NCBI GenBank assembly: GCA_964034945.1
Contig: OZ035960.1
Span: 20,385,487 to 20,449,486, forward strand
From: Chrysopilus asiliformis
Lineage: Eukaryota; Arthropoda; Insecta; Diptera; Rhagionidae
Direction: 5' to 3'
DNA: 64,000 nucleotides
Positions 32,572 to 45,600 of the stretch are shown one piece after another; within the stretch, counting starts at the first letter, position 1, and each line of letters begins with the position of its first letter. The position numbers and the translations under genes were made by a program. Below the pieces are notes generated by a model. The model was not told where the DNA came from, did no database searches, and saw nothing but the letters and a program-made list of their open reading frames with translations.

Positions 32572-32956
32572 TACTAAAAAATGCACAAAAAGGAAAAAAA
32601 TAATCTTTTGGGTGCTGTGTATCACAATTGGAGGACATCGGCACGCGACCGGAACCTCTGGCGAGAGACATTGCGGCAGGCCAAGACCGGAAACCGGTTG
32701 TAGCGCTGAAAGAGAGAGAGAGAGAGAGAGAATCACAAATAAAAGCGAGATAAATATTTGTTTTATTTTATTTTTATGATTTATCTCGCTTTTATTTGTG
32801 ATTCTCTCTCTCTCTCTCTTTCGGCGCTACAACCGGTTTCCGGTCTTGGCCTGCCGCAATGTCTCTCACTAGAGGTTCCGGTCGCGTGCCGATGTCCTCC
32901 AATTGTGATACACAGCACCCGAAAAATTATTTTTTTCCTTTTTAGTCATTTTTTTA
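32572..32956. repeat. Near-perfect long inverted repeat (arms about 180 bp, 23-bp loop)
   Basis: The left arm (32572-32755) and right arm (32779-32956) are inverse copies through GGTGCTGTGTATCACAATTG, GGAGGACATCGGCACGCGAC, GGCCAAGACCGGAAACCGGT, an AG/CT tract and AAAAGCGAGATAAAT. The few differences include one length change in the AG/CT tract and scattered substitutions. The GC-rich middle of each arm stands out from the AT-rich surroundings. The mirrored open frames on the two strands (for example 32542-32736 minus and 32758-33033 plus) come from the arms. It could be a head-to-head repeat insertion or a hairpin-RNA locus. Confidence 0.9.
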
Positions 32957-33080
32957 TTACTTCCTTTAGTTACCTTATTATTTATTTGTCAAGCGTACTT
33001 GTTCAGGTAAATCCGAATGTGAAATTAAAGTAGGGCAATAAATTTAATTAGCGTGCACTGGAATTAAGTTTTCTATCTTA

Positions 33081-33340
33081 GAGGACCTTCCGTTATCCTG
33101 ACAGACTTCTTAATGCCAGAATCTGATTCAACGATCCAAAAAACCCCCAGGTGAGATTTTTTTCCGGAAAATTTGAGGAAAAGGATAGTCACGTTATCCT
33201 TACAGGACCTTCCGTTATCCTTATAGACTTGTTAACATCAGAATCGGATTCAGTGATCCCAAAAACCCTCAGGTGAGATTTTTTTCCGGAAAATTTGAGG
33301 AAAAGGATAATCATGTTATCCTTACAGCAACTTCCGTTAT
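33081..33340 (+). repeat. Tandem duplication, unit about 122 bp, 2.2 copies
   Basis: Copies start GACCTTCCGTTATCC at 33084 and 33206; a third, partial one (CTTCCGTTATCCTTAC) follows at about 33328. Each unit contains GGTGAGATTTTTTTCCGGAA and ends GAGGAAAAGGATA. Short GTTATCC/GGATAAC inverted motifs recur within each unit. A GACAGACAGACAAACAG tract follows at about 33464. Confidence 0.85.
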
Positions 33341-35141
33341 CCTTACAAGGACGAAGTAGTGAAAATATTGTATTGTCCTCGGATTTACGTCTGCGTGCAA
33401 AATTTCAAGTGAATCGGATGTGTGGAAGTGGGTCAAAATTTGATTGCAAGATTTGACCCTGACAGACAGACAAACAGACAAACAAGATAGCGAGCTAAAT
33501 AAAAGCTTTTAAAAAATACTAACAGCTGGTAGAAAAATTTCAATCAGATATTAGAAAGTAAGTAAAAAAAGATACTAAGTAGTTAAATTTATTTTAAAAA
33601 TAGTCGATTTTGACCTTAAATGAAATTATAGATTTTGACTATTTTTGTAATTGAAATTAACTATTTTAATTGTATAGACGATTACAAAATTGTTAAATTC
33701 CCGCAGAGAAACGTGTAATGATTAAATCATCATTTAAAAGGGAATTTTTTGTACTAGAACATTACACAATTTCCAGTATTTTTCAAAAACTTATTAACAT
33801 AATCAATACATTAATTTAAAAAATATTATACACACATAAAACATTTACCATTAAATTTATAAGAATAAAAATTGTCATAGAGGCAAGTCATTTGTCTGTC
33901 ATACATTTTAATCCAATAAGTCTGCAAATGGTATGAATTCAATATGGACTTCAGTACTTTTATGCTGTCTGCATCATTGAAAAATTACGATTTCAGCATT
34001 TGGCATATCAGGATTTTCATATGTGGAAAATGAATTTGCAAGACGCAATTGTGACGAAGGAGGTAGGTTGGTTGATGTGGATATGTCGATTATGTGCAAT
34101 GTTGCGCCATGACTTTTATGCGTTGATGTCGAGCATGGCATGTGGCAAGAGTGATTCTATATTTTGATAAAATTCTTCACTATATGAGCATAATTAATGT
34201 GACGGGCTCGATTAGACATGAACGCATTTATTGCAAGATCACGACCGCTACATTAGACTGATTCGATTGATGAGAGATAATTATGAAATAGAATTCTATG
34301 CTATTGAACATGATGACCCTCATCTATTTATGCTCTATTAGACTTTCAGACATATTTGCGGAATCTTAAACTATTTCTACTATTTCTGTGCAATATGCGT
34401 ATATAAAGAGTTATGAGATGAAAATTCAATTGAGGTTCATCGTTTCTTATTCAAAGGAATGTGGATAAAATATTTTCATTAATGTAAGAGTCTGTGATCT
34501 CAGATTGAGGTTAATTTAAAAATGATTTTGTTTTGAAAATTAAAAACTCGATAATAGATGATAACAAATTTGCATTGAACGTTGCATTTGTGAGAACAGA
34601 GTGATAAAAATTTAAAAAAACTGTCTTAAATCGTGCTAAGAAGAGCATAAAAAAATGTTTATGTGCGGTTTTCATTAGGACCACAGACGAAGTTCATATC
34701 GTCCGATATCTAATGTTGTATTTTCCGTTCGTTAAACTTGAATTTCCGTGGTGAATGTTTTCTTCGAGGTTTTTGAACAGTTTTTATAATTTTCGTTGAG
34801 AATTCACGGGACTCAATGAAGTTGGAAAATATAAACCGCCATTTAAAAAGTCATAAATCAGGGTTTTCATTGTGACAGCGTACAGACAGCGGTTTGACGG
34901 AACTCATGGAAAACATTGACGCAAAGGCATGAAAACATAAGATAAGATGTCTGAAGTGAACTCTAATCACTCGAGATGTGTTTGCATTTATGTCTTTTGC
35001 AATTAGAGAGATCTTTCATTATGTCTTTGTGTGCCTAAGAAAATCCCTTTAGAACTTTGCTGGGAATACTTAATTTGTAATTTAGTTCTGGAAAAAAATT
35101 TGTTGTACAAAAAAATGTTTTGTTTTGACACACAGAAAAAA

Positions 35142-36195
35142 TTGTTTCTGAAATGAAGAAAATAAGGGACTATTCTCGTCTACACGTTTATTAATTCAAG
35201 AAAATTCACATTTAATGTAGAAAGTAACATTTTGACAGACATAGAAAATATTTCTAAAATTAAGAATATTATTTCTTATATCAAGAACTAAATTCCTTGA
35301 ATCAAACAATTTTTATGCGATTTGCCTCACAGAAAAGAGTATATGCGTTCGATTGATGCTTTCAAAGAAGGACGTCCCCTTGTAACTTTTGAACCCCTCA
35401 ACGGAAAACATTCAATCACATGCAGAGCCGTATTAACAAGTTTGAGCGCCCTGGGCTAAATAAAATTTTGCACCCTTACATAGTTTTATTGTAAAAATTC
35501 AATTTTATTTTTTAAAATATCTTTTAATTCAAAACACAGTAGGTACTAACTTAAATTACAGATACGCTAAATATAAAGAAAATTAAAAAAAAAAAAGCAA
35601 TCAAAATTTCATCGCCTCGGATCAATGGCGCCCCTGGGCTGTAGCCCAATTAGCCCTATGGTTAATTGGGCCTTGATCACATGGTCTTAGACTGCTTGCA
35701 ATGGCGCAGATATTTTTAGCCATGTTTGCAGCAGGCTTTCTCCTCCACGCTGACCCCCTCACCTGCTATCTCGTAAACCAGTCAACGAATTTTTATGGGG
35801 TTTCCTACATTGTATGGAGGACCTTTAAACAAATATAAACAAACAAAAAATCATATATTTTTAGACTTTTTTAAATCTTTTTTTTCTTACATTAAGAATT
35901 TAATTTTTAGCTAAGAAATAAATGCTCAATTTAAGAAAATAATTCTTAATTCAGGAAATTACGTTCTAGATGTAGAGTTATATCTTGAACGTAATTTCTT
36001 GGATGAAGAATTGTTGTTTCTTAGTTAAGAATTAATGTGAGATAAAAAAGTATTTAAAATGCTTATCTGAATATTAGAAATATTTTTAATTTAGTTTTTT
36101 AGATTTGAACTGAATATTTTCAAATTCAGAAGAGTTTTACTTGCACAAAAATCGTTTCATTTTCTAGATTCTAGAAAATTTTTTTCTCCGTGTAT
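35142..36195. mobile_element. Possible 1-kb MITE with inner hairpin
   Basis: The outer ends, CACAGAAAAAATTGTTTCT on the left and AGAAAATTTTTTTCTCCGTGT on the right, are imperfect inverted repeats. Inside, 35941-35966 and 35987-36012 form a near-perfect 26-bp stem (AATTCTTAATTCAGGAAATT with its inverse). The interior also holds the GCGCCCTGGGCT repeats at about 35445 and 35630, suggesting an older repeat was captured. No coding capacity. Confidence 0.45.
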
Positions 36196-38139
36196 GGATT
36201 TTTTTAAAGATGAAACTTTGAATTTGAAAAAGTGCAAGAGTTTCCATTACGTGAATATTTTTATAATTATATATTTCACAAATAGTTGCTTCGAACTGCG
36301 TTTGAAAAAAATTGCAAGGTCAAAATTACGTCAAACATTGTTATTTTGATAAGAATGGTTTCTTGTTCTAAAATGAGATTTTAATGATTGACATGTTTTA
36401 CATATTCTTGATAAGCAGCAAGCGAGAATATAATTTAAAAAAATGAATAATTCTTTTATCGTAGTTTTCAAACTATGGAAAAAAGTTCAATAAAAAAACC
36501 AGACGTTTATTTTTTTTGGACATCAAAAATAAGATTTTTGTTGTGAAAATCCTACAGGAAAGTTTCCTGAAAATCTTCAAACAGTTGTATTTTAAATTAA
36601 GAAAAATTGTATAGCATTTTATTAGAAAAAAAACATATTTATAATTCGCAAATGCTATTCAAAATGTCAAAACTGTCTCCGAATGACAAAACATTTCTTC
36701 TTTTAGTTATGCATTTAACAAACTAATCAATTTCACTCATTCTCACCTTGATTTATGCATCGTTGCTTATCTGGGCATCTTCATAACTCTGGCGACTTCT
36801 TAGGTCGTCCCATTGTCAGGAAGAAAATCTACCTGCCGCCGACAAAGTTTTTGAGATTATGCACCAGACTCTCAGTGCAACTGTAATTCCAAACACATCG
36901 GCCTGTTGGAAAGTGTAATCCAAGTAAAATATGAAATCGGTCTCAAAACGGCAAACTTCTTAGTACTAAAGCAAAAAAGAGGTTTCTCAGCAAATACCTA
37001 AAAAAATATGCAGATATCCTAGGCAGGTGACACATCGAGACTGTGGCAGTAACTTAAGAGATCAAATTTGATATGAAATTCTGATTATATTAAAATTTGA
37101 TTTGTTTTGGGATTCATGAAATTTTTAAGACTCTTTATGAATACTTATTTATTATAATAAAAGTGAAGGGGTGTAACTAAGGGGATTTCGCGGTCTTAAA
37201 ATTTTCATGAATTGAAGAAATTTTGTATAGTCTATAGAAAAAGGCCTCCAAAAAGATGTCTTGATAAAACCACGTTTTTCGAGGTTGCTAAATGAGACAA
37301 GTTGCTCCAAAAAAAAATTTACGTCCACAAAAATCAACCCCTTTTCCTACGAACCCCTCTCCTACCTAGAAAATTTAACGTTATATTGATCTGGTTTCCA
37401 CCGCATTACAAATGCTGTCCTTCAAAAAATGTTTTAGCCGAGAAGATCTTTTATCTGCAATTTCTTCTTCACAGCGGCGGGACTAGAGGGTGTAGGATAG
37501 ATTTCACAGTGCGCAGGAAGTTGAAGTTTTGTGTGTGCCTCTAAAATAAGTCTTTAAACTTTCGGCTGTCCAAAAAACGTTATAATATTATATATTATAA
37601 AAACCATACTCTTCTTGAACAGTTGTAAATGCCGGTGTGTCAACTGCCTTAAAGATTTCCCTAGGAGCGATACCACAAGGTATCTTCTTGGTGTTTTTCT
37701 GGTTGTGTTGGTTACGACTGCCTACAGTGGCCGAACAAGTGCAGAAGTGCATCAGAAGTGTGTGCATGAATCTTCAGCCTCTCCTAAGATCTTCGCCGAA
37801 AGAAGATTCCTTTTGTTTTTAGAATCTTCGGTTTCGCTTTCTTGACGAAATCCCGTACAAGATGAAGTGGAAGATTCAGCCGATGTGCTGGGCAGGGGCA
37901 TAAAAACTCAGCACTATGACTTGGGTACGCGTTAGCATAGCCTTCAATATGGTTTTTGTTTGTGTTATGTTGCCCATGCCTACTAAGGCAAAGTGAGTAC
38001 GTTCAAGGCATCCATTCCCAAGAAATCCATGTCGACGTCTTCTTATTTAGTTAGCATATATGAAACTTCTTGAAAACTTCTCAGAGGCTGGTGATGAAAG
38101 ACCCGGCCAACCCAGCGCACTATGTTCTTCTGGGTGCAT

Positions 38140-38300
38140 TAAGCAAAGCATATCAGTTTTTCAGCTATACGCTCGCATAATATCGAGAGTAAACATTGGT
38201 TCAGCTGGACGCTGTCGTTTCAGTTTCTCAGCGACTGTCTTTTAAAGCGCAAGTGCGACGCGATTACGCCGGTTGGACGCTTTAGAAACGCGGATCTTCA
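38140..38300 (+). promoter_or_regulatory. Candidate wb promoter / 5-prime UTR region
   Basis: A local rise in GC and CpG about 1 kb ahead of the laminin start codon, with two TCAGTTT matches to the insect initiator (38153 and 38220) and pyrimidine-rich flanks. No convincing downstream promoter element sits at the required spacing from either, so the start site is only a guess. Confidence 0.3.
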
Positions 38301-39211
38301 GAAATCGCGACGAATTGTTCTTATAGTAGATTTGATATCTTTCTTTTGTCGCTTGCGATTTTCATGCGATTTTCTTTTTTGGTTTCGGGGTGTCTGTGGA
38401 CATAATTCGCTAATTTCGGCATTTTCTCGGATATTTTAAGACGACGCGGACGGCAAAAGGATATACGAAAATAGAATTAGCGATGCTAGCGTTAGTGACA
38501 TATGCGTACGCAATGATTATTTCGCCAGTGACGACGACCGTGATTTCCTTTTGTGGTTTAATTTTATGTTTTTCCACTATTTATCTTTGCTGAGTTTTGT
38601 AATTAAATTGATGGTGTCACTGGACTATCTTAAAGACGGTGGACGCGCGCGCGCTCGTTTTGTAAGACATTTCGTGGATTTCTTAAGGATTACTCATGCG
38701 TCGGTTGATCGTGTTTTTGTCACTGAACTTCGGTGATTTCAATAAAGTGGATGCGTGCGATTAGAGTTCAGGGATATGATATATGAATGAATTAAGTTTT
38801 GTGTCTTAAGTTCAAGATATGTACGTCGTCGGTCGTGGGTTGTCTGCTACTTGATAACCGGATGAAGCTCCTCTTTATTTTTGATTATGTAAAATTCTTC
38901 AAAAAAGGGGTTTCTTTTATTCGAATTGTGCTGGCTGTCATGGTAAATTCTGACGAGTCCACTTTTTTTTGTACGCAATGAAGTTTTGTGAAAAAAATTC
39001 ATTTCCCTGCAACTTGTACGCAAAAATGTTTATCTCCATGGGTTGAAGGATCCAGACGATCAGTTCATAAAAATTGTGCTCAGATTTAGTGCCATTCTTT
39101 GTATTTTTTTTTCGTTGTTTTTTCCTCAATGAGTTTCTTGTGCTGGTTTTTTCATACAATTGTAGTCGGTGATGTGTTGAAGTGTTCCGTCATCATTCAA
39201 AAGTTTCAAAG

Positions 39212-39638
39212 ATGAATGCAAATAAATTAATAAAGATGTGCTTTAGATTAAAATGGTTTCAAATTACTGTTGTGTTGGCTCTCTACTTTCTTGCTGGATT
39301 AGATGCCAGCAAAAGCACAATGAAAAGTAGAAATTCACTATCAGATTGGCTATTGGCCGATGATAATTCGCCGGATAAGTTTTTACGTGCCGAAAGGAAC
39401 GTGGCCCAAGATTTGGAATTTTTTAATGAGTCGTCTAGGACTATAAAAGGTCGCAATACTGGTGAGCGTTCAAGGAGTAACAATGGATCGAAGAAGCAGA
39501 ACAATGGATTAGCGAAAAGTGGCAATAGTGCCAAGGAGAATCCACATCATCATCAGCGACGGGGTGGTGGAGGAGGTGGAGGAGGTGGAGGTAGCCGTGG
39601 TGGTGGCAGAGGTCAACGACAAAGGATGAACAAAAATG
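39212..39638 (+). CDS. wb: wb coding exon 1: signal peptide and basic linker
   Basis: 142 residues plus one base. It opens MNANKLIKMCFRLKWFQITV with a clear signal peptide. Residues 112-114 are HHH, 116-117 RR, followed by ten Gly and an SRGGGRGQRQR stretch ending at 138. The Gly run comes from GGT/GGA repeats (39565-39595), a trinucleotide tract likely to vary in length. Alternative start M9 would keep the signal peptide. The donor ATG/GTAAGG is excellent. Assignment to wb rests on phase and signal peptide rather than homology of this exon. Confidence 0.75.
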
Positions 39639-42600
39639 GTAAGGAACTTCTTCATCTTGTACCTATACTTGGCGTTGTAAGACCATTTTCGGAGTGATGC
39701 GATGGTAGCTTCTTAGTGGTCACTTGAGTCCATCTGCTTGGTAGCTTTACCATCACAGAAGTTGTGTTTTGTCTGTTTTTAGAAGAAAATGCACTTTCCT
39801 GCAAGATGGTATTTTTCCAAGTCTCTCATTATCTAGATGTGTAATTTTATTCCACAAACGGTGGATTATTTCCAGTTGACATGACGGAAAATTCTTCGAT
39901 GACTCAACTATCAGCTAAATATGGCTTTGGTCGTTTTAGCTGAGAGGAGAAAAAAATCCTTTTCCGTTTCAAAATGAAAAACGTCTTTGTTTATTTTTGC
40001 GGGAGTTACTTTCAATATGAAAAAATGAATTGGAGGCAGTCCATAAAATATGTGAAATAATTAAAAGGTAGGGTGTGATCTGTGGTAGAGTGACTCTATT
40101 TAAAAAATTGGAAAAGTGTAACAATTGTAAAAATACCAAAGCCAAATAAAAGTTGATTCAGACGAAAACTAAGGGGAAAAATATTACAAGTGTGCGCATT
40201 TTTTATGCAACATGCGGGGCACTTATTTAAATCAAGAGCTACATAGTCACAAGCAAAAATTAACTCCAATTTTCGTTCTTTTAAATAGTCGCAACAGAAA
40301 TTGTAAAAATACCAGAGCCAAATCTTTTGTGGAAAATTGTTGAAAAAATGTGCCGCAGGCGAAAAATTGTACTTTTGAGCAACCTTCAGTTAAGATAGAT
40401 TAGATTTTGCATATTTAGTGATCGTTTTTCCGAGCGTTTGAAAAATTATTACACTAATTTGAAAAATCCGGGACAAAGTTTTGCTTTTGGAACACCGGGA
40501 CAAAATGCGTACATCCGGGAATGTTCCAGCTATTCTGGGACGTATGAGAAAAGATATCATGCAATGGGATTTTTTTTATTTAAATGCTTTTAAAGCAGTG
40601 TTGTTCCTCTACGCGTAGACTTTAATTGTCTACACTTCAGTGTAGACAATAGCGTAGACAATAGATTTGGCGTAGACAATGTCGACTTTGGCGTAGACAA
40701 TGTCGACTTTGCGTAGACAATGTAGACTTTCTCATATCTGTCAAAACAAAGTCATCAGTGAGTCATATATTCTCAAAGCCGAAATCGACTGACCTTTGAA
40801 AGGTCTAAAAAACTACTCCATATTTATTATTCTTGGCGAAAAAATGATAATTTATATTACGAAGAAGACAATGATTCTGATTATGATTGATTTATGTACA
40901 ATACATATAAGCGCAAAAAATTAATTCTTGAATTAGTTTTGGTAGGTTTTTTTTAATATTTTTTATATTAGGGGTATTTGATTTACTTTATTTGATTTGA
41001 ATGACTTCCGTATAGATTTCCGTCTATCTGTAAATACGATGACTCTCAACGGAATTAAGCTAAAGACTAGTGTTTTTCGAAAAAATTAAACAGATATTCT
41101 TAAATGAGCAAAGCCATCCCATACAAATGAATCAGTTTTTTAAATAAACGGTTCGTTATATAGAAAAATGTGTAAAGCAAAAAGATTTTAGAATTCAATG
41201 TGATTTCAATTGCAAAAATTAAAAAAAAGCCGCTTAGATTGCATGAAAAGAATTAGAATTGCCACTAAAGTTTGCTCTGAAGTTCTCCATTACAGCATTT
41301 GGCGATTGCTTCCTGGAAATTGTGCTTTATTATGTTAAAATTGATTGAAGAAAATGAGATTTTAAAACTAAATCAGCTATCCTTTATTTTATTGATTGTC
41401 TACATTGTCTACGCGTAGAGAATAGACCATTGTCTACAGTAATAGTCTACGCGTAGACAATGGTGTAGTCTACACCACGTAGACTACGCGGCACAACACT
41501 GTTTTAAAGTAATTTAAAGTCCTTTATTAAAAAAAAAAACAATTCAATTAAACACAGAAAAAAATTAACAAAAATTCACTTTACCTCGAAAGGCTTTAAA
41601 TTTTCGCACCTAAAACCCACTGAAATTTTATTCAACTTTCAATGCAAGGGGATGCAGCGCACGACGCTTTCACTGTAATTTTACTTAGTAATTTTACTTT
41701 AATGGATTATAAAAACCCAATATCAACAGAAACAGTTTTTTTTCAAAATCTAGGGAGAGGGGGCGGGGGGCGCCTTGGCCTTAGGTACAATGTAAACTCC
41801 CGCAATTAAAAATGGTTTAAAATTGAAATGTCTTTTGATGTAACCAGCATGAATTCTGTTAGTTGTGTTAGCGGCCACAAAATTTTTATTAACTGATTAA
41901 GGTTCTTACTCCCTATAATTCACTCACTCATCGACATAATTAATCCTCATATTTCAATTTCGAAATACCCCAAGACTACATCCTTAAACTCTAGACTAGA
42001 TCCAGACAAAAATATGAAAATTGATCTTTAATTAAAAATAAATAGCCGTCAAAATCGAATCCCAATCAATTTAAGCCAGTATTTTATTATAATCGTACAT
42101 TTTATTGTCTGGCGGTGTGCACCACATGTTGAACATAACAAAACACAATCCTCCAGACAGAGCCACTTAAAATTCATTTTCCTGTTGTCCGACCATCCAG
42201 AACATTTGTTCAATAACAAAAAACTAGGAAGAAAAAAACACCGATTAAGCGCCTTGGAACAAATTTTTTTTTACCTCGACACATGCTTGCTGGTAGTCAA
42301 AGGTATCGAAGGTGAGGATCAAAATCAATTTGCATATCCAGTTCCAGTTGTCCAGGGGTTAACAGGCACAATTTTCCAGAAACAAATGAAATGCAATGGT
42401 GAATTGTGCAGACAATAACAGGACATGTTGTATAAGGGGTACCGACAATAACAGAATTCTTTATTTATGAATTGTTTTTCATGGAAATAATGGTATTTTT
42501 GCATAAAATGTCCAAAAATATGTAAATCCTTGTGAAAGGAAAGGTAATGCAGTGCGTTAAAATAACAATTACGTAAAAATAACAATGTCAATTGTAAATT

Positions 42601-45600
42601 ATGCACTTAATGCTAACGTCCAGGAAATTATTGGCGAATGTATGCGAATCTTCACTCAGAAAAATGTAGGCTAACTCGACGACTTACATACGGCGTAATT
42701 GGCCTCGGGCAGGCGCGCGCTTTCCTGCATGTGGGCAAGTAAAACTGAGTTGACCTGTGGTCGGAGAAATTCTGAAATTAAGCCACCAGCAGGTGAAGTA
42801 GGGCATTGGGAGCTGCACGAGTTGACCTTAGATAGGTTAATTCTGACCGCTAGCTGGCTTACAGACACCTCTGTAAGGTCAGAGTTAACCTGACAAAAAG
42901 TTGACCTGGACATTTTTCTGAGTGTTGGCGAGCGATCGCGAAAGTATTCTTCTTGATCCGCCTAAGTTTGGAGTTCGCTTAATTTTGATAAATCATGTCA
43001 GATTGTCAATCGTTAATTCCCTTTAATCCCCTTGCCTAAGTGTTGGACTTCATGTTTACGAATTTTACAAAATATTGATAACAAAATAAGTTCATACACT
43101 AAAATATCAGTTGTGATCAACACAAAACTATCCTCTGCAATATTTAGTTTCGGAAAAAATCTGTTTTTTCAAATATCTTGCGAACCGTTAACGATACGTA
43201 AAAATCGTTAAAGGACAAAATGGAGGAAATTTTATTTCGTTATATTTATTTTTTCATAATACAGCATAGTTTCCAAGAAATTTTCAAAAAACTTAAATTT
43301 TTTGAAATTAGAGATACAAGAAACCGTTATAACAAAAAATGTGAAAAATTTTATTTCTTATACATTTGGTTATATGCATTTTTTATTTCGAGAGATTTTC
43401 AAAAAAACTGATTTTTTTTCAAATATCTTGAGTACCGTTAGAGATACCAAAAAACCGTTAAAGCAAAAAATAGCAAATTTCATATTATTTAAATTTTCTA
43501 ATATTCATTTTTTTCCCAAAAACGCGTAGGTTTTGAGAAATTTTCAAAAACCTGATTTTTTTCAAAAAAAAGTTGTATGGTAGGTACCCGTTATAGCTAT
43601 CGTTACTTTTCCAAAATTTGGTAGATTTTTGTAAAACTGATTTATAAAAAATTTCAAGTCGCTAGGTAAACGCGGTCTTGAGTTATTAAAGATACATAAA
43701 ATGGACAGACCAACAGGCCGACAGACTGACAGACAGAGGGATGCACACGCACAGGCATTTTCATAATTTTAATATGATTTTGCATGAGCTTCCGGGCTCT
43801 TCTTATGAGATTTTTTTAAAAATAAACAGATTTTTCTATTTACCACCTCTCAATTAGAAATACAGTAATCCATCCCACTGCGCGGTTTCTAACTGCGCGG
43901 TTAAGTATTTAATACCAAAATTTCGAACTGCGCGGTAAAAATTTCGCAGCTGCGCGGTATTTTTTAAAAATTTCGTTTAGAAAAACATGTTTCTAACCCC
44001 AAAATTTCATACAAAGTGAAGTTCACAGTGCGCGGTTTCGGTTTGCGCGCTCTTTTTGTGGAACGTATCTACCGCGCAGTGGGAGGGATTACTGTATCTT
44101 CTTTTTAAGCGTTAAATCTCCCAAGATGCTCTCTATGTAGAAATTTTTCTCATAAAAAAACATTTACATTTTGAATAATTATGTTTTATTTAAAAGCCGA
44201 TTAAAAGAGCTGTTTGTTCGTTCTTAATAACACGAGCATTTAATATCTCATTAGTAAATTAATTGGCAATTTGAAAGGCGTTCGGTTAACGAGTCGAACA
44301 TTAATCTTAATTTCCACGGTGGCTTTGACGACTTTTCATGAGGAACCTTTTTGTCGCCAAAAAAAAAACAAAAAAAAACTAATAACAAGGGCTTCCGATT
44401 TAATCTCATGAATTATTAAGTTGACATTAATATAGAAGTTCGATTGAAAATTCTAAATACGTTGACAGCATGCATTCAAGGAATGTCACTTTTTTTTTTT
44501 TTTTTGGCTAGAAGGAATGAACCTCAAAAGTATATGCAGTGAAAAGCAAAAACAGATTTTTTTTGGGAAATATCAGCTAAATTACCTGCTGATGAGTTTG
44601 AAATCAATATAACTGTTCTTCTCGTTATGCATCCATAGGAAAATTCCAGTCTGGATTTTGTCTTTTTTCCAACTATAAGGTTCTAATAATAATTTCGACT
44701 CGAATATTTTGTTTTTAGGCAACAAAATCGACATATGGCTTCTACCTGTGCCGCAATTGTTTGCTTATAAAATACCAAAGATGTCTAATCAAATGGAAAA
44801 TATGCCCAAAGTATAAGCTCCGAATTATATGCTTCGAAAGGGATCCAACGTAATGGATAGGCTTTCGTTCGTTTATTATACTTTCTTGGATGAGGCAAAA
44901 AATACACACAATTTTTATACGTTTTTATATTTTGGCTGCTGAAACATTAAAAGGGCAAACCTAAGAATTATACTAATATGGTGTCTCCGCATTTTCGGTG
45001 GGATAAGATCATCGTGAGTCTATTATGATGTGACTTGTGTCACTCTTAATAACTGTGATCAGAGTGACCTGCTTTTGTTAAAAGATGCAACCGTGAAACT
45101 GATCATTTGAGTTGACTGTGACTCGTTGAATTGCATGAGTGAGGTCTCAAAAAAGGGTTAAATTGAGCACCGTTGCGAGTCACGTAAGTTTGAATTATGT
45201 CCGAGGCAACATGGACGTGCATTAATGATGCGAAACGATAGTCATTTGTGATGATAATTGACCGAAAATGGGGACCACAATTATTTGTTTTCTTTGGAAA
45301 TATTCAGTCAAAGGTCGTTGTTATTGTTTATAAATACTTTTTGTTTAGCTACAAAACTGAGCCAATTGATGAGGGGTGTTTATGCTACTTAAAATCTGTA
45401 AGTCTTCGGTACGTAAATATTTTTTGGTAAGAACTAAATTTTTTTTTTCAAATTCATTCATTTTTGGTGTTTTAATTGAGTTAGAACAGAAGTCTCTGAG
45501 TTTGAATTTTTGGCTGAAAGAATGTCTACAGATACTGTGGCTAGAAAAAAATCTACTATTGCGATTTTTTAGCCGACTACTTAATGAGGAGCGGTAATGG

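Larger units (their letters stand above)
15502..38100. other. RpL4-wb intergenic region (about 22.6 kb)
   Basis: No coding exon or RNA gene could be supported. It contains degenerate GTCY repeats (about 15770-16240, 21035-21450, 27825-28100, 32041-32470), a DINE-like element (25061-25630), an 8-bp-TSD element (23999-24278), a possible larger inverted-repeat element (30765-31796), the long hairpin locus (32572-32956), tandem repeats (33081-33340) and a 1-kb terminal-inverted-repeat element (35142-36195). The stretches 16300-20950, 21800-23100, 28600-30350 and 33850-35100 show only AT-rich sequence to me. The GC-richer patches at 26870-27400 and 37600-38100 have open frames without recognisable homology. 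Confidence 0.75.

Noticed and set aside
32542..33033. Two frames sharing LSLSLSALQPVSGLGLPQCL on opposite strands
   Set aside because: They are the two arms of the long inverted repeat, not a protein family.
37615..37845. 76-codon frame with a signal-peptide-like stretch
   Set aside because: No homology, no splice or family support, overlapping frame also open; left out of the gene list.
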